The notes: a model not told the origin generated them from the sequence alone. Positions 44,840 to 54,465 are shown, counted from the stretch's first letter. The stretch is DNA of 64,000 nucleotides from Bacteroides zhangwenhongii (GCF_009193325.2 NZ_CP059856.1:4836001-4900000); one strand, 5' to 3'. A program made the numbers and translations.

Positions 44840-46546
44840 ATGGCTAATTATTATACAGACATACCGGAACTCAAGTTTCACTTGAACAATCCGATGATGA
44901 AACGTATTTGCGAACTCAAAGAACGCAATTACAGAGATAAAGATGAATTCGACTATGCTCCGCTGGATTTTGAAGATGCTGTAGACTCATACGATAAAGT
45001 ATTGGAGATTACCGGAGAAATCACTGGGGAAATCATAGCTGCTAATGCAGAAGGTGTAGATGAAGAAGGTCCTCACTGCGCCAATGGCCGTGTAGAATAC
45101 GCTTCCGGAACCAAACAGAATTTGGACGCTATGGTAAAAGCCGGGCTGAATGGCATGACCATGCCACGCAAATTCGGTGGTTTGAATTTCCCGATCACTC
45201 CGTACACCATGTGTGCAGAAATCGTAGCCGCTGCCGATGCAGGTTTCGGAAATATCTGGTCTTTGCAGGACTGTATCGAAACACTGTACGAATTCGGTAA
45301 TGCCGACCAGCACAGCCGTTTCATCCCTCGTGTATGTCAAGGTGAAACCATGTCTATGGACTTGACAGAACCGGACGCAGGTTCCGACCTTCAATCAGTT
45401 ATGCTGAAAGCTACTTACAGTGAAAAAGACGGCTGCTGGTTGCTGAACGGTGTGAAACGTTTCATTACAAACGGAGACGCTGATATCCACCTTGTACTGG
45501 CACGCTCGGAAGAAGGAACAAGAGACGGTCGTGGTTTGTCTATGTTCATTTATGACAAACGTCAAGGCGGGGTAAACGTACGCCGTATCGAAAACAAACT
45601 CGGTATTCACGGTTCTCCTACTTGCGAATTAGTATACAAGAATGCAAAAGCCGAACTTTGCGGTGACCGTAAACTCGGTTTGATTAAATACGTGATGGCT
45701 TTGATGAACGGTGCCCGTCTGGGTATTGCCGCACAATCTGTAGGATTGAGCCAGGCTGCTTACAATGAAGGATTGGCTTATGCTAAAGACCGTAAGCAAT
45801 TCGGCAAAGCAATCATCGAATTCCCGGCAGTATACGATATGCTGGCTATCATGAAAGGTAAATTGGATGCCGGACGTGCTTTGCTGTACCAGACAGCCCG
45901 CTACGTAGACATCTACAAAGCATTGGATGATATCGCCCGCGAACGTAAGCTGACTCCGGAAGAACGTCAGGAACAGAAAAAATACGCTAAATTGGCCGAC
46001 AGCTTTACTCCGCTAGCCAAAGGTATGAACTCCGAATACGCCAACCAGAACGCATACGACTGTATCCAGATTCATGGTGGTTCAGGATTCATGATGGAAT
46101 ATGCTTGTCAACGTATCTACCGCGACGCACGTATCACCAGTATCTACGAAGGAACTACCCAATTGCAGACTGTAGCCGCCATCCGTTATGTCACCAATGG
46201 CTCTTATATCGCCACTATCCGCGAGTTTGAGACCATTCCCTGTTCACCGGAAATGGAACCGTTAATGTCCCGTCTGAAGAAGATGGCTAACAAATTTGAA
46301 GCAAGCACCAACGCTGTAAAAGAAGCGCAAGACCAGGAATTACTTGATTTCACTGCTCGCAGACTGATGGAAATGGCTGCCGATATTATCATGTGCCACC
46401 TGTTAATTCAAGACGCTAGCAAGAATCCCGAACTGTTTGCTAAATCTGCACACGTATATCTGAATTATGCGGAAGCAGAAGTAGAAAAACACGCCGGATT
46501 CATCGAAAATTTCGACAAAGAAGATTTGGCTTTCTACAAGAAGTAA
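44840..46546 (+). CDS. Acyl-CoA dehydrogenase (long form with C-terminal extension)
   Basis: A 568-residue flavoenzyme. N-terminal helical domain, FAD/substrate segments MSMDLTEPDAGSDLQSV and GVKRFITNGDADIHLVLA, dimer helices, and the catalytic base Glu in SIYEGTTQLQTVAAIRYV (about residue 438), in the place of the medium-chain enzyme's C-terminal Glu. After about 450 comes a further helical domain of over 100 residues, so it belongs to the longer bacterial subgroup. With EtfAB it would catalyse reduction or oxidation at the alpha-beta bond of an acyl-CoA. The substrate is not evident; butyryl/crotonyl-CoA-like or branched acyl-CoA are possible. Confidence 0.92.
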   Translation: MANYYTDIPELKFHLNNPMMKRICELKERNYRDKDEFDYAPLDFEDAVDSYDKVLEITGEITGEIIAANAEGVDEEGPHCANGRVEYASGTKQNLDAMVKAGLNGMTMPRKFGGLNFPITPYTMCAEIVAAADAGFGNIWSLQDCIETLYEFGNADQHSRFIPRVCQGETMSMDLTEPDAGSDLQSVMLKATYSEKDGCWLLNGVKRFITNGDADIHLVLARSEEGTRDGRGLSMFIYDKRQGGVNVRRIENKLGIHGSPTCELVYKNAKAELCGDRKLGLIKYVMALMNGARLGIAAQSVGLSQAAYNEGLAYAKDRKQFGKAIIEFPAVYDMLAIMKGKLDAGRALLYQTARYVDIYKALDDIARERKLTPEERQEQKKYAKLADSFTPLAKGMNSEYANQNAYDCIQIHGGSGFMMEYACQRIYRDARITSIYEGTTQLQTVAAIRYVTNGSYIATIREFETIPCSPEMEPLMSRLKKMANKFEASTNAVKEAQDQELLDFTARRLMEMAADIIMCHLLIQDASKNPELFAKSAHVYLNYAEAEVEKHAGFIENFDKEDLAFYKK

Positions 46547-46570
46547 GAAAGTTTCCGGTCTAATAATAAA

Positions 46571-46608
46571 AAAGGCTGGACCCAACAAAATTGAGTCCAG
46601 TCTTTCTT
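46571..46608. terminator. Terminator after the etf operon
   Basis: AAAGGCTGGAC (46571-46581) pairs with GTCCAGTCTTT (46595-46605) with one G-T pair, followed by CTTATTTCTT on the + strand. It separates convergent genes ending at 46546 and 46641. Confidence 0.75.
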
Positions 46609-46640
46609 ATTTCTTCATTATAGCCGCCCTTCCTACATTG

Positions 46641-46964
46641 TCACCAATCCGCATCTTCTATTTCCCGTTCCCGATACAATAAAAGCTGATTACGGAGTGA
46701 ATTCATTTCACGTCTCATAGCCTCCATTCTTTCCAGCAAATGATGAATTGCATCGATACCTTCCATGTTAATGGCAAGATCATAATACATTCTGCTATAA
46801 CGTTCAACACTCGGAAGTTCTGACAAAAACAAATAATGCTCACCTCCTTCGGTATGTACATTTATCAAACCACCTTCTTCCAACATATCTATGAATGAAG
46901 GCTCAATATGACATTTGTGACAGTATTCACTGACAATAATTAATTCAGTCTGCATAGCACTCAT
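46641..46964 (-). CDS. cbpM: Chaperone modulator CbpM
   Basis: A 107-residue protein with the CbpM layout: N-terminal MerR-like helix-turn-helix with FIDMLEEGGLINV, middle LPSVERYSRMYYDLAINMEGID, then a C-terminal coiled coil (LLERMEAMRREMNSLRNQL). In Escherichia coli CbpM binds the J-domain of CbpA and inhibits it. Here cbpM follows cbpA after 5 nt in the same operon, so the same pairing is very likely. Expression probably follows the promoter before cbpA. Confidence 0.88.
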   Translation of the reverse strand: MSAMQTELIIVSEYCHKCHIEPSFIDMLEEGGLINVHTEGGEHYLFLSELPSVERYSRMYYDLAINMEGIDAIHHLLERMEAMRREMNSLRNQLLLYREREIEDADW

Positions 46965-46969
46965 TCTTT

Positions 46970-47935
46970 TTAGTTCATACTCTGTAACTCACGGAACAAC
47001 TCTTTCTGTCTGTCCGTCAAGTTTGTTGGAATCTTGACAGAATAGGTCACAATCAAGTCACCAAATTGTCCTTCCTTTTTATATACTGGGAATCCTTTGC
47101 CTTTCAGACGGACTTTCGTTCCGTTCTGTGTTTCCGGCTTTATCTTCAGTTTCACTTTACCATCCAGCGTATCAACCACTTTTTCGCCTCCCAATACGGC
47201 AGAGTAAAGGTCTACCTCCACATCTACGTACAGATCATCACCCAGACGTTTGAACACCGGGTCTTCTGCTATGACAAAAGTAATATACAGATCACCGGCC
47301 GGTCCACCATTGACACCTTCGGCACCATAGCCTTTCAGTTTAATGACTTGCCCGTTAGCCACACCGGCTGGAATAGTGATACGTACCTGTTTACCATTGA
47401 CGGTCAATATCTGCTTATGCGTTTGAGCAGCATCACGAAGAGACAAATGCAGCTCTGCATTAAAGTCCTGCCCACGAAATCCTGCAGCACCCTGTCCTCT
47501 TCCACCCCGATGTCCACCGAACATCGATTCGAAGAAATCGGAAAATCCACTGGCGTTACCACCGGAAAATCCTTCTCCATCGGAACTGTACCAATACGTC
47601 CCGTTGCCGTCAGAGAAACCCTGTCCGCCACCGAATCCGCCGAACCCGCCTGCACCGCCAAAGCCTCCGGCCTGTTGCTGTGCCCGCTTCTGTGCTTCGA
47701 ACTCATCGGCATGCTTCCAATGCTCTCCGTACTCATCATACTTTTTACGTTTCTCCGGATCACTCAGCACTTCATTTGCTTCATTGATCTCCTGAAACTT
47801 ATCCTTTGCACTCGGATCATTCGGATTCAAGTCGGGATGATATTTCCTGGCCAACTTACGAAAAGCCTTTTTGATATCATCCTGAGAAGCACTCTTGTCT
47901 ACCCCAAGAACTTTATAATAATCTATATAGGCCAT
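46970..47935 (-). CDS. cbpA: DnaJ-like co-chaperone CbpA
   Basis: A 321-residue type II Hsp40. The J-domain (1-70) has the essential motif [10 protein letters not shown]; then a long Gly/Phe-rich segment (about 85-145, FGGAGGFGG repeated), no CXXCXGXG zinc finger, and two C-terminal substrate-binding domains (about 155-310). It recruits client proteins to DnaK and stimulates its ATPase. First gene of a two-gene operon with its modulator cbpM. A sigma54-like promoter element lies 34-49 bp before its ATG. Confidence 0.92.
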   Translation of the reverse strand: MAYIDYYKVLGVDKSASQDDIKKAFRKLARKYHPDLNPNDPSAKDKFQEINEANEVLSDPEKRKKYDEYGEHWKHADEFEAQKRAQQQAGGFGGAGGFGGFGGGQGFSDGNGTYWYSSDGEGFSGGNASGFSDFFESMFGGHRGGRGQGAAGFRGQDFNAELHLSLRDAAQTHKQILTVNGKQVRITIPAGVANGQVIKLKGYGAEGVNGGPAGDLYITFVIAEDPVFKRLGDDLYVDVEVDLYSAVLGGEKVVDTLDGKVKLKIKPETQNGTKVRLKGKGFPVYKKEGQFGDLIVTYSVKIPTNLTDRQKELFRELQSMN

Positions 47936-47968
47936 GTTTTATGAATTTAATCGTTCATACATCATACG

Positions 47969-47984
47969 GCAAATAACACGCCAA
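47969..47984 (-). promoter_or_regulatory. Sigma54-like -24/-12 element before cbpA
   Basis: On the - strand TTGGCGTGTTATTTGC has GG and GC exactly 10 nt apart, matching the sigma54 pattern TGGCAC-N5-TTGC with two differences. Transcription would start near 47957, about 22 nt before the cbpA ATG. No TAnnTTTG box is seen in the gap. Confidence 0.5.
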
Positions 47985-48029
47985 GCACGCTTTTGGATGT
48001 AAAAATTAACAAGGATTAATACCTAATAT

Positions 48030-49733
48030 TTAATACTTTATATTCCTCTCCTCCAGCATTCGGAAGTCTTGCTTCTTCATGCCCAAATCATCCAATGAAC
48101 GGGGTTCATTGTGATCATTCAGATAAACCCTTGGTTTCATTACGTAGTCCGGAGCCGTCACAGCCTGCGAATCATCCCGGTAAGGAGTTTCTATTCCGCC
48201 TAAGGACAGCATTGTAGGGAAGAAAGAGCTGCTGGAAGAAACATTCTTATCCTTATTTTCAATAGCGGTATTCCAGCGTTCGGGATACGTTTCGCGGTAG
48301 TCATCGGACATCCAAATCAGGAATGGCACATGAAGCTGATAATAAGAAGGTACAGGAGAAGCGTGGAGGAACAGATGACGGGAATCGTCGAAAATATCCT
48401 CTCCATGATCCGAAGTATAGAGCATGGCGGCATCTGCCTGCTGATTTTCCAATATACGGATAAGCCGTGACAAAAAGCGGTCCGTATAACGGATAGAGTT
48501 ATCGTAGGCATTTATCAGATTATCCCGGTATTTCTTTTCCGCATCAACCGGATAATCGGGTGTAAAGAAAGCATCTTCCGACGGGTAACGTTCGCGATAG
48601 TTAAAGTGGGAACCGTAGGTGTGAAGTACGATGAATTGTTTCGTTGCACCTTTCGCTAGTTCCTCCTCCACCAATTTCAGAAGTTCATCGTCAGAAGGAT
48701 TATAGGTAGAACCGGCCGAATCTTCTTTTATAAAATCATACGTATCGGCTTCCATTCCGAAGAAGTCGATAAACGAATGGTTGTAACGTTGGTTGGAGAA
48801 AAAAGCCGTCCGGAATCCTGCCTCTTTGAAAGCGGTGATGATTCCTTTTTGATGGTAGATAGAGTCGTAGTTGCAGGCGGTAGCGTCCGACATCAGCATG
48901 GGGACACTTTTATGTGTCGTATTCGACTCTGTCAACACTTTCGGGAAAGCAATCAGACCCGTTTGCCGGGATAAGAGCGGGTTCGTTTCACGTTCGTAAC
49001 CATACAGTTGCCAGTTTAGGGCACGGGAGGTTTCTCCTATGACCATTACATATACTTCCCGTCTTCCCTCCGGATGAGTAGCCCGGGCATGGAAAGTAAA
49101 GTCTTTGGATGTACGGTGGTAATCCTGTGTCAGAGCTGTTCTTTGAAAGGCAAGACCTACGTTGTAGCATACGTTTAGCGGGTATAAATCAGATTTCAAC
49201 TCATATCCCGAATCCTGCACATAGGCTCCGACAAGACTAAGAAGGGAGATTCCAAAGACCAGGAAGGCTCTCTTCCGTTCCCTGCGAATGAACTCTACCG
49301 TGAGTTTCCGTTTACGTATAATTGAAATCGTCCCTAATATCAGGGCAGGTACATAGAGTATGATTACAGCAATAATGGCAGGCGTAAGATTATCGAGCAG
49401 TTCCAATGCCTCACTCGAATTGGTGGTGACCAGATTCAGAAACATATCGACAGCGATAATGGACTGGCCGAATAAATAAAGTAACACGATCTGAAAGGCT
49501 CCGAAGAACAGGAACAGGAATAAGATCCAAAGCATCTTGCCACAATTCCTCGACAAAGTCATCAACAGGTAATAGCAACCGAAAGGTAACAACACATTGG
49601 CGACTTTTGCCATAAATGGTAAAGGTTCTGTAAAACAGAGTACTATATTAGGTACTATCAAGATAAACAGAAACAGATAAAACAGATGTTCCTGATTCTC
49701 CAACCAATTCTTTATATTCTTAAAAAGCTTCAT
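48030..49733 (-). CDS. Phosphoethanolamine (lipid A/lipooligosaccharide) transferase, EptA/sulfatase family
   Basis: A 567-residue inner-membrane enzyme. Five N-terminal helices (about 15-165) are followed by a periplasmic alkaline-phosphatase-fold domain: metal ligand Glu in VIGETSRALNWQLYGY, nucleophile Thr273 in NTTHKSVPML, HTYGSHFNYRERYP and metal motif YTSDHGED. It would transfer phosphoethanolamine from phosphatidylethanolamine to a lipid A or glycan acceptor, a change that often lowers sensitivity to cationic peptides. Start 49733 (MKLFKNIKNW) fits better than 49769; it overlaps the upstream gene by 14 nt, which implies an operon. The true acceptor is not known. Confidence 0.88.
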   Translation of the reverse strand: MKLFKNIKNWLENQEHLFYLFLFILIVPNIVLCFTEPLPFMAKVANVLLPFGCYYLLMTLSRNCGKMLWILFLFLFFGAFQIVLLYLFGQSIIAVDMFLNLVTTNSSEALELLDNLTPAIIAVIILYVPALILGTISIIRKRKLTVEFIRRERKRAFLVFGISLLSLVGAYVQDSGYELKSDLYPLNVCYNVGLAFQRTALTQDYHRTSKDFTFHARATHPEGRREVYVMVIGETSRALNWQLYGYERETNPLLSRQTGLIAFPKVLTESNTTHKSVPMLMSDATACNYDSIYHQKGIITAFKEAGFRTAFFSNQRYNHSFIDFFGMEADTYDFIKEDSAGSTYNPSDDELLKLVEEELAKGATKQFIVLHTYGSHFNYRERYPSEDAFFTPDYPVDAEKKYRDNLINAYDNSIRYTDRFLSRLIRILENQQADAAMLYTSDHGEDIFDDSRHLFLHASPVPSYYQLHVPFLIWMSDDYRETYPERWNTAIENKDKNVSSSSSFFPTMLSLGGIETPYRDDSQAVTAPDYVMKPRVYLNDHNEPRSLDDLGMKKQDFRMLEERNIKY

Positions 49734-50919
49734 TGATGTTAAAAATAAATCCGGTCTGGTGTTTGCCAAACCCTAAATCCAAACGTACATTTACTCTCTT
49801 CTTAAACTCCCAACGATAACCGAAACCATAGTTAGGCAGAATGTGTTTCGGGGTGAACTCGGAGAGTCGTGGAAAAATCGTTCCCGCTCCTGCCCATACA
49901 GCCACTCCATTCCGCTTCCATACGTGTTGACGGAGTTCTATCTGTGCATCTATAGCACACTTGTCCCGATAGCGTCCTTCATAATATCCGCGCATGGAGT
50001 AAGAGCTTCCCAGCGTTGCCATCAAGCCCCAGGGAGTATCTCCATAAGTAAGCAATGTGTGGAATTGCCCTGCCAGTACTCCGCCCTTCCATACCGGTTG
50101 ATAATAGCTGGTAGTGAGTTCTGTGCTGCTAAACGCATATTTATTACCGAGAAAAGACGGACTGAACCTTTGGTCTATCCGCAAGTAATAGCCATGATAT
50201 GCATTGGTCAGGAAGTCACGAGAATCATAAAGGAGGGAAAGTCCTAGGCTGGTATTGGTAGTTCGCGCAGCCATTCCTTCCCATAGTTCCGGTTTCTCAA
50301 AGTTCCATCCGTCGATATAATCGAATACGACCATCGGTCCGATGTAGAAGTTCTTTGCCAGCCGGAACATAAAATCGACTTTCACCTGTGCCTGAAAACG
50401 TTTATAATCACTTTCGTTATCAGAGTTCGCTCCATTGTCATATCCCTGTCCCCAATACAGGCTGGGGAAAGAATAGAAATACAAATTGTAATTCAACCGG
50501 TATTTATCTTGCGGGAACAAATGGTTTCCACGAACTCCCAACAGATAGAAGCCAACCGTCGACACATCTCCGTAAAGAGAGACATTGGAAGGAGGAAGAA
50601 GCGAATCAATCCGATCGGTGCGATATAATCCGGCTGCCACCAGTCCGAGTCCGAACTTGGTATCACTGGAATAGTGAGGGCCGCCTATCACACTGAAATC
50701 AAACTTTTTATTCTTTTTTTCCTTATTGGCATCATTGAAATAATCAAGAAACTTCTTAAAGAAGCTGCGCTTCGCCGGAACAGAATCTTCAATAGTTACA
50801 GGTATAGAATCCTCCGGCAGTTCAATTATTGTAGAATGCAGTTGCGCGCCCAATGGGGTTTGTGTCAATAACAAAATCGCGAATATGATTAGCCTGTTCT
50901 GTCTAGTATCCATAATCAT
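49720..50919 (-). CDS. BamA/TamA-family outer-membrane beta-barrel protein
   Basis: A 399-residue protein with signal peptide (LIIFAILLLTQTPLGAQ), a short charged segment (KKFLDYFNDANKEKKNKKF) and then a 16-strand type barrel from about 75 to the end. The family loop near the C-terminus appears as SYSMRGYYEGRYRDKCAIDAQIELR, the (V/I)RGY-like lock motif of Omp85 proteins. There are no POTRA domains, so it is a short D15-type barrel and not the essential BamA. It is co-transcribed with the phosphoethanolamine transferase (overlap), which hints at an envelope role. Confidence 0.82.
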   Translation of the reverse strand: MIMDTRQNRLIIFAILLLTQTPLGAQLHSTIIELPEDSIPVTIEDSVPAKRSFFKKFLDYFNDANKEKKNKKFDFSVIGGPHYSSDTKFGLGLVAAGLYRTDRIDSLLPPSNVSLYGDVSTVGFYLLGVRGNHLFPQDKYRLNYNLYFYSFPSLYWGQGYDNGANSDNESDYKRFQAQVKVDFMFRLAKNFYIGPMVVFDYIDGWNFEKPELWEGMAARTTNTSLGLSLLYDSRDFLTNAYHGYYLRIDQRFSPSFLGNKYAFSSTELTTSYYQPVWKGGVLAGQFHTLLTYGDTPWGLMATLGSSYSMRGYYEGRYRDKCAIDAQIELRQHVWKRNGVAVWAGAGTIFPRLSEFTPKHILPNYGFGYRWEFKKRVNVRLDLGFGKHQTGFIFNINEAF

Positions 50920-51008
50920 AAGAAGTAGAAAACATTGCGGACAAAGTTAGTTTCAAACTTCTTATAAAAACAGAGATTTAGGCGTTTTTGTTGTTCCGGA
51001 TTTCCTTT

Positions 51009-51167
51009 TTAACGTTTTAAAAGTCTTATAAATTCGTCTACATCCTCCTTTGTGGCATCAAAAGAAGGTTCAATGCCTCCGATACACAAAGCGGAAAAAG
51101 AATAAAAAACGAGAATCTCCAAAGTCCTGACCGTTCCGTCATTCCTCCGGAGACTCTTCTGTTCCCG
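51009..51167 (-). pseudogene. Possible remnant: C-terminal end of an unidentified protein
   Basis: Between the BamA-like gene and the winged-helix gene a 53-codon - strand frame without an ATG is open from 51167 to the TAA at 51009-51011. Its last 30 residues read like a genuine protein C-terminus (CIGGIEPSFDATKEDVDEF, then IRLLKR), reminiscent of the ends of some fold-type I PLP enzymes. Nothing upstream continues it. It may be the stump of a deleted gene, or chance. Confidence 0.3.
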
Positions 51168-51185
51168 TTAAAGCGTCAGACTCTT

Positions 51186-51404
51186 TTAGCCAATATAAAC
51201 ATTCACACAGAGATATACATAAAGTTCTTCATCGCACTGATCGAACTCTATTTTGCTCTCTCTTGACAACCACCCCAAAGCGGCACCCAGCTCTTTATCT
51301 TTCAGCCCGGATTTTCTCTTCAAAAGTCCATAGCTCCACTTCTCATTATTGCTAAGCAGTTGCCAAACCTTACCGGCATTCACGCCGATTTCATTTTTGT
51401 TCAT
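51186..51404 (-). CDS. Small winged helix-turn-helix protein (DUF2582-like)
   Basis: A 72-residue protein of three helices and a two-strand wing: GKVWQLLSNNEKWSYGLLKR, SGLKDKELGAALGWLSRESK, then the wing IEFDQCDEELYVYL. This matches the winged-helix DUF2582 family of Bacteroidetes, small DNA-binding-like proteins of unknown target. It is complete for the family (70-80 residues). It stands alone, divergent from the poxB-like gene with 236 bp between, so control of that gene is possible. Confidence 0.8.
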   Translation of the reverse strand: MNKNEIGVNAGKVWQLLSNNEKWSYGLLKRKSGLKDKELGAALGWLSRESKIEFDQCDEELYVYLCVNVYIG

Positions 51405-51640
51405 TTTTCTAGAGTTATTAAGAGGTTTAATACATTAGGTTAAGATTTCGCCTATAAAGATAACAAAAGGATATTGCAATTGTTTATACATCTTCACTAG
51501 AAAGTTGTTACAGAATTAATTTTAACATAAAAGCGGTGATGTGTCCCGACACAAAGGCGTTATTAGCATATGTTAAATTAGAACTTTTCTTTGCAGCCAT
51601 CTGTTATTACATAAAAATCAATCCTAAACCAATTACAGCT

Positions 51641-53380
51641 ATGGCAAAAAAAATAGCAGAACAGTTGATAGATACTCTGGTAAAATCCGGAGTTGAACGC
51701 ATCTACGCCGTAACAGGCGACAGTCTGAATGAAGTAAACGAAGCAGTCAGAAAAAACGATCAAATAAAATGGATACATGTGCGCCACGAAGAAACAGGGG
51801 CGTATGCCGCTGCGGCAGAAGCACAACTGACCGGTCGCCCGGGATGCTGCGCGGGAAGTAGCGGGCCGGGACATGTTCATCTGATTAACGGCTTGTATGA
51901 CGCACACCGATCCGGCGCACCGGTAATCGCCATCGCCTCTACAATTCCTACCGGAGAGTTCGGTACGGAATATTTTCAGGAGACGAATACCATCAAACTT
52001 TTTAACGATTGCAGTTATTATAATGAAGTAGCCACTACTCCCACACAATTTCCACGTATGCTCCAGTCGGCCATACAAACAGCTGTCACCCGCAAAGGGG
52101 TGTCCGTCATCGGGCTTCCGGGTGACTTGGCAAAGGCTTCTGCCGTTGCTGTCGACTCGTCGGTTATCAACTATCCTGCCCCACCGGAAGTTTGTCCGTC
52201 GGAAGAAGATCTGGCTCAATTAGCCGACATGTTAAACAAACATACACGTATCACTCTTTTCTGCGGCATCGGTTGCCGGGGAGCTCATGAGGAAGTGATC
52301 GCGCTTTCCGAGAAGTTGAATGCTCCGGTTGTATATACTTTCAAAGGAAAGATGGAGGTGCAATATGAAAATCCGTATGAAGTGGGTATGACCGGATTGC
52401 TGGGAATGCCGTCGGGCTATTACAGTATGCATGAAGCCGAAGTGCTTCTCATGCTCGGCACCGACTTTCCATATTCCGCTTTCTTACCGGATGACATCAA
52501 GATAGCACAGATTGACATAAAGCCCGAACGTCTGGGACGTCGAGCAAAGGTTGATATCGGACTTTGCGGCGATGTTAAACTTAGCATCCAAAGTTTATTG
52601 CGTATGCTGAATCCGAAGACGGATGATTCGTTCCTGTTGAAACAACTCAAAAGATATGAAGGAGTAAAGAAGGATCTGGCTGCTTACACGGAAGATAAAG
52701 GCAATGTAAATAAGATTCATCCCGAATATGTGATGTCTGAAATAGACAAACTAAGCTCGGACGATGCTGTGTTCACAGTAGATACAGGAATGACTTGTGT
52801 ATGGGGAGCGCGTTATCTGCAAGCGACAGGCAAACGCCACATGCTGGGATCTTTCAATCATGGTTCTATGGCAAATGCTTTGCCGCAAGCCATCGGTGCC
52901 GCACTAGCTTATCCGGATCGTCAGGTAGTGGCACTTTGCGGAGACGGCGGATTGTCTATGACTTTAGGAGATTTGGAAACAGTTGTCCAATATAAGTTGC
53001 CGATCAAAATCATCGTATTCAACAACCGCTCACTAGGAATGGTGAAGTTGGAAATGGAAGTGGACGGACTGCCGGACTGGCAAACAAATATGCTGAATCC
53101 CGACTTTGCCCAAGTGGCTGAAGCGATGGGAATGGCAGGGTTTAATGTCAGCGATCCGGAAGAGGTGTTGACTACCTTACTTAATGCATTCGAACTGGAT
53201 GGTCCGGTACTTGTCAATATCATGACTGATCCGAATGCACTGGCCATGCCTCCGAAAATTGAATTCGGACAAATGGTGGGTTTTGCACAGTCGATGTACA
53301 AGTTGTTAATCAACGGTCGCTCACAAGAAGTTATTGATACCATCAATTCTAACTTTAAGCATATACGGGAGGTATTTTAA
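51641..53380 (+). CDS. poxB: Thiamine-diphosphate-dependent pyruvate dehydrogenase/oxidase (PoxB-like)
   Basis: A 579-residue enzyme; ATG at 51641 (MAKKIAEQLIDTLVKSG) is the family start, and the in-frame ATG at 51536 is ignored. Pyrimidine-binding domain with the catalytic Glu in HVRHEETGAYAAAAEAQ, central FAD-type domain (about 190-340), pyrophosphate domain with GDGGLSMTLGDLETVVQ and the metal-ligand Asn in KIIVFNN. Length and C-terminus fit ubiquinone-dependent pyruvate dehydrogenase, which converts pyruvate to acetate and CO2 with electrons passed to quinone (menaquinone in Bacteroides). The C-terminal amphipathic membrane-binding helix typical of E. coli PoxB is plausible in the last 30 residues. 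Acetolactate synthase-like activity is the main alternative. Confidence 0.85.
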   Translation: MAKKIAEQLIDTLVKSGVERIYAVTGDSLNEVNEAVRKNDQIKWIHVRHEETGAYAAAAEAQLTGRPGCCAGSSGPGHVHLINGLYDAHRSGAPVIAIASTIPTGEFGTEYFQETNTIKLFNDCSYYNEVATTPTQFPRMLQSAIQTAVTRKGVSVIGLPGDLAKASAVAVDSSVINYPAPPEVCPSEEDLAQLADMLNKHTRITLFCGIGCRGAHEEVIALSEKLNAPVVYTFKGKMEVQYENPYEVGMTGLLGMPSGYYSMHEAEVLLMLGTDFPYSAFLPDDIKIAQIDIKPERLGRRAKVDIGLCGDVKLSIQSLLRMLNPKTDDSFLLKQLKRYEGVKKDLAAYTEDKGNVNKIHPEYVMSEIDKLSSDDAVFTVDTGMTCVWGARYLQATGKRHMLGSFNHGSMANALPQAIGAALAYPDRQVVALCGDGGLSMTLGDLETVVQYKLPIKIIVFNNRSLGMVKLEMEVDGLPDWQTNMLNPDFAQVAEAMGMAGFNVSDPEEVLTTLLNAFELDGPVLVNIMTDPNALAMPPKIEFGQMVGFAQSMYKLLINGRSQEVIDTINSNFKHIREVF

Positions 53381-53418
53381 GTTATTCTCTTTTTAAGTTC
53401 TTCAATACCTCTCCCAAA

Positions 53419-53470
53419 GTATGACTTACTATTATTGCTAATCGCAATAAGGTAAGTCATACCTTTTTAT
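53419..53470 (+). terminator. Terminator after the poxB-like gene
   Basis: GTATGACTTAC (53419-53429) pairs with GTAAGTCATAC (53452-53462), with an inner TATTGC/GCAATA stem, then CTTTTTAT. Confidence 0.9.
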
Positions 53471-53516
53471 AGTCTATTTTATAGTCTATCTTGAAGTGGA
53501 AATCATTTTATTTTCT

Positions 53517-53524
53517 TATGTTTG
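53517..53524 (+). promoter_or_regulatory. -7 box of the DUF2157 operon
   Basis: TATGTTTG matches TAnnTTTG and lies 23 bp before the ATG at 53548, so the leader would be about 17 nt. The best -33 candidate is TTGA at 53491-53494. Confidence 0.55.
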
Positions 53525-53547
53525 CAATTATCAAAAAGTAAAAACAC

Positions 53548-54465
53548 ATGGAAAAGCCCGACTTTTCGCCTTTATCCCGACAAGCTCTACATGCTGATAA
53601 AAAACAGTGGAATCAATTCCTTTCTATTTTTTTATTGGCAGTGGGTGTTGGTTTTACAGTGGCAGGCATCGTCTTCTTTTTTGCCTATAACTGGGATGAA
53701 CTACCTAAATTTGCAAAATTAGGAATGGTAGAAGTATTATTAGTAGCCTCTGTCCTGCTCGCTACATTTACCCGTTGGAGTAAGCTCGTCAAACAAATTC
53801 TCCTCACCGGAGCTACATTTCTGATAGGTACGCTTTTCGCTGTCTTCGGACAAATTTACCAAACAGGGGCCGATGCTTACGATCTCTTTCTGGGATGGAC
53901 TCTTTTCACCATTCTTTGGGCGATTGCTATCCGCTTCGCTCCGTTATGGCTGACGTTCATCGGATTACTTTGTACTACGATATGGCTGTATAATATACAA
54001 ATTGCCGGCTATGGCTCTTGGGAAATAACTCTATTGGGCAATGCAGTAACCTGGATATGTGCCGTGGCAACTATTATTACGGAATGGATGAGTGCAAAAG
54101 GTCATTTGAACAGAAACAATCGTTGGTTTGTCAGTCTTCTTTCGTTGGCTACCATTCTACACACCAGCTTTTTGTTAATGGCGGCCATCTGTGATGATTA
54201 TACCATATTATCTGTTCCTCTCATAACTACTGTCCTTCTATTCGCAGCGGGACTTTGGTACGGATGGAGAGAAAAGAGTCTGTTCTATCTAGCTATCATT
54301 CCTTTTGCCACATTAATGAATTTATTGACTACATTCATATCTAAAAGTGATCTTAGGGATGTTCAGATATTCTTCTATGGAGGAATCATTGTCATCACCG
54401 GGACAACTTTACTTATTTACATCATTCTTCATCTAAAAAAGCAATGGTATGGCACAGAAGCATAA
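53548..54465 (+). CDS. DUF2157 membrane protein
   Basis: A 305-residue inner-membrane protein with about nine hydrophobic helices after a short N-terminal polar segment (MEKPDFSPLSRQALHADKKQ). The DUF2157 landmark is the segment FFFAYNWDELPKFAKLG followed by the second helix, and FGQIYQTGADAYDLFLGW after helix 3. No catalytic motif is visible. It overlaps the next gene (DUF4401) by 17 nt. The trio DUF2157, DUF4401 and GDYXXLXY protein recurs as a unit in bacteria; its role is unknown. Confidence 0.85.
   Translation: MEKPDFSPLSRQALHADKKQWNQFLSIFLLAVGVGFTVAGIVFFFAYNWDELPKFAKLGMVEVLLVASVLLATFTRWSKLVKQILLTGATFLIGTLFAVFGQIYQTGADAYDLFLGWTLFTILWAIAIRFAPLWLTFIGLLCTTIWLYNIQIAGYGSWEITLLGNAVTWICAVATIITEWMSAKGHLNRNNRWFVSLLSLATILHTSFLLMAAICDDYTILSVPLITTVLLFAAGLWYGWREKSLFYLAIIPFATLMNLLTTFISKSDLRDVQIFFYGGIIVITGTTLLIYIILHLKKQWYGTEA

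Noticed and set aside
44177..44881. 234-codon - strand frame opposite etfA
   Set aside because: EtfA on the + strand is certain from its FAD motifs; the opposing frame has no recognisable features.
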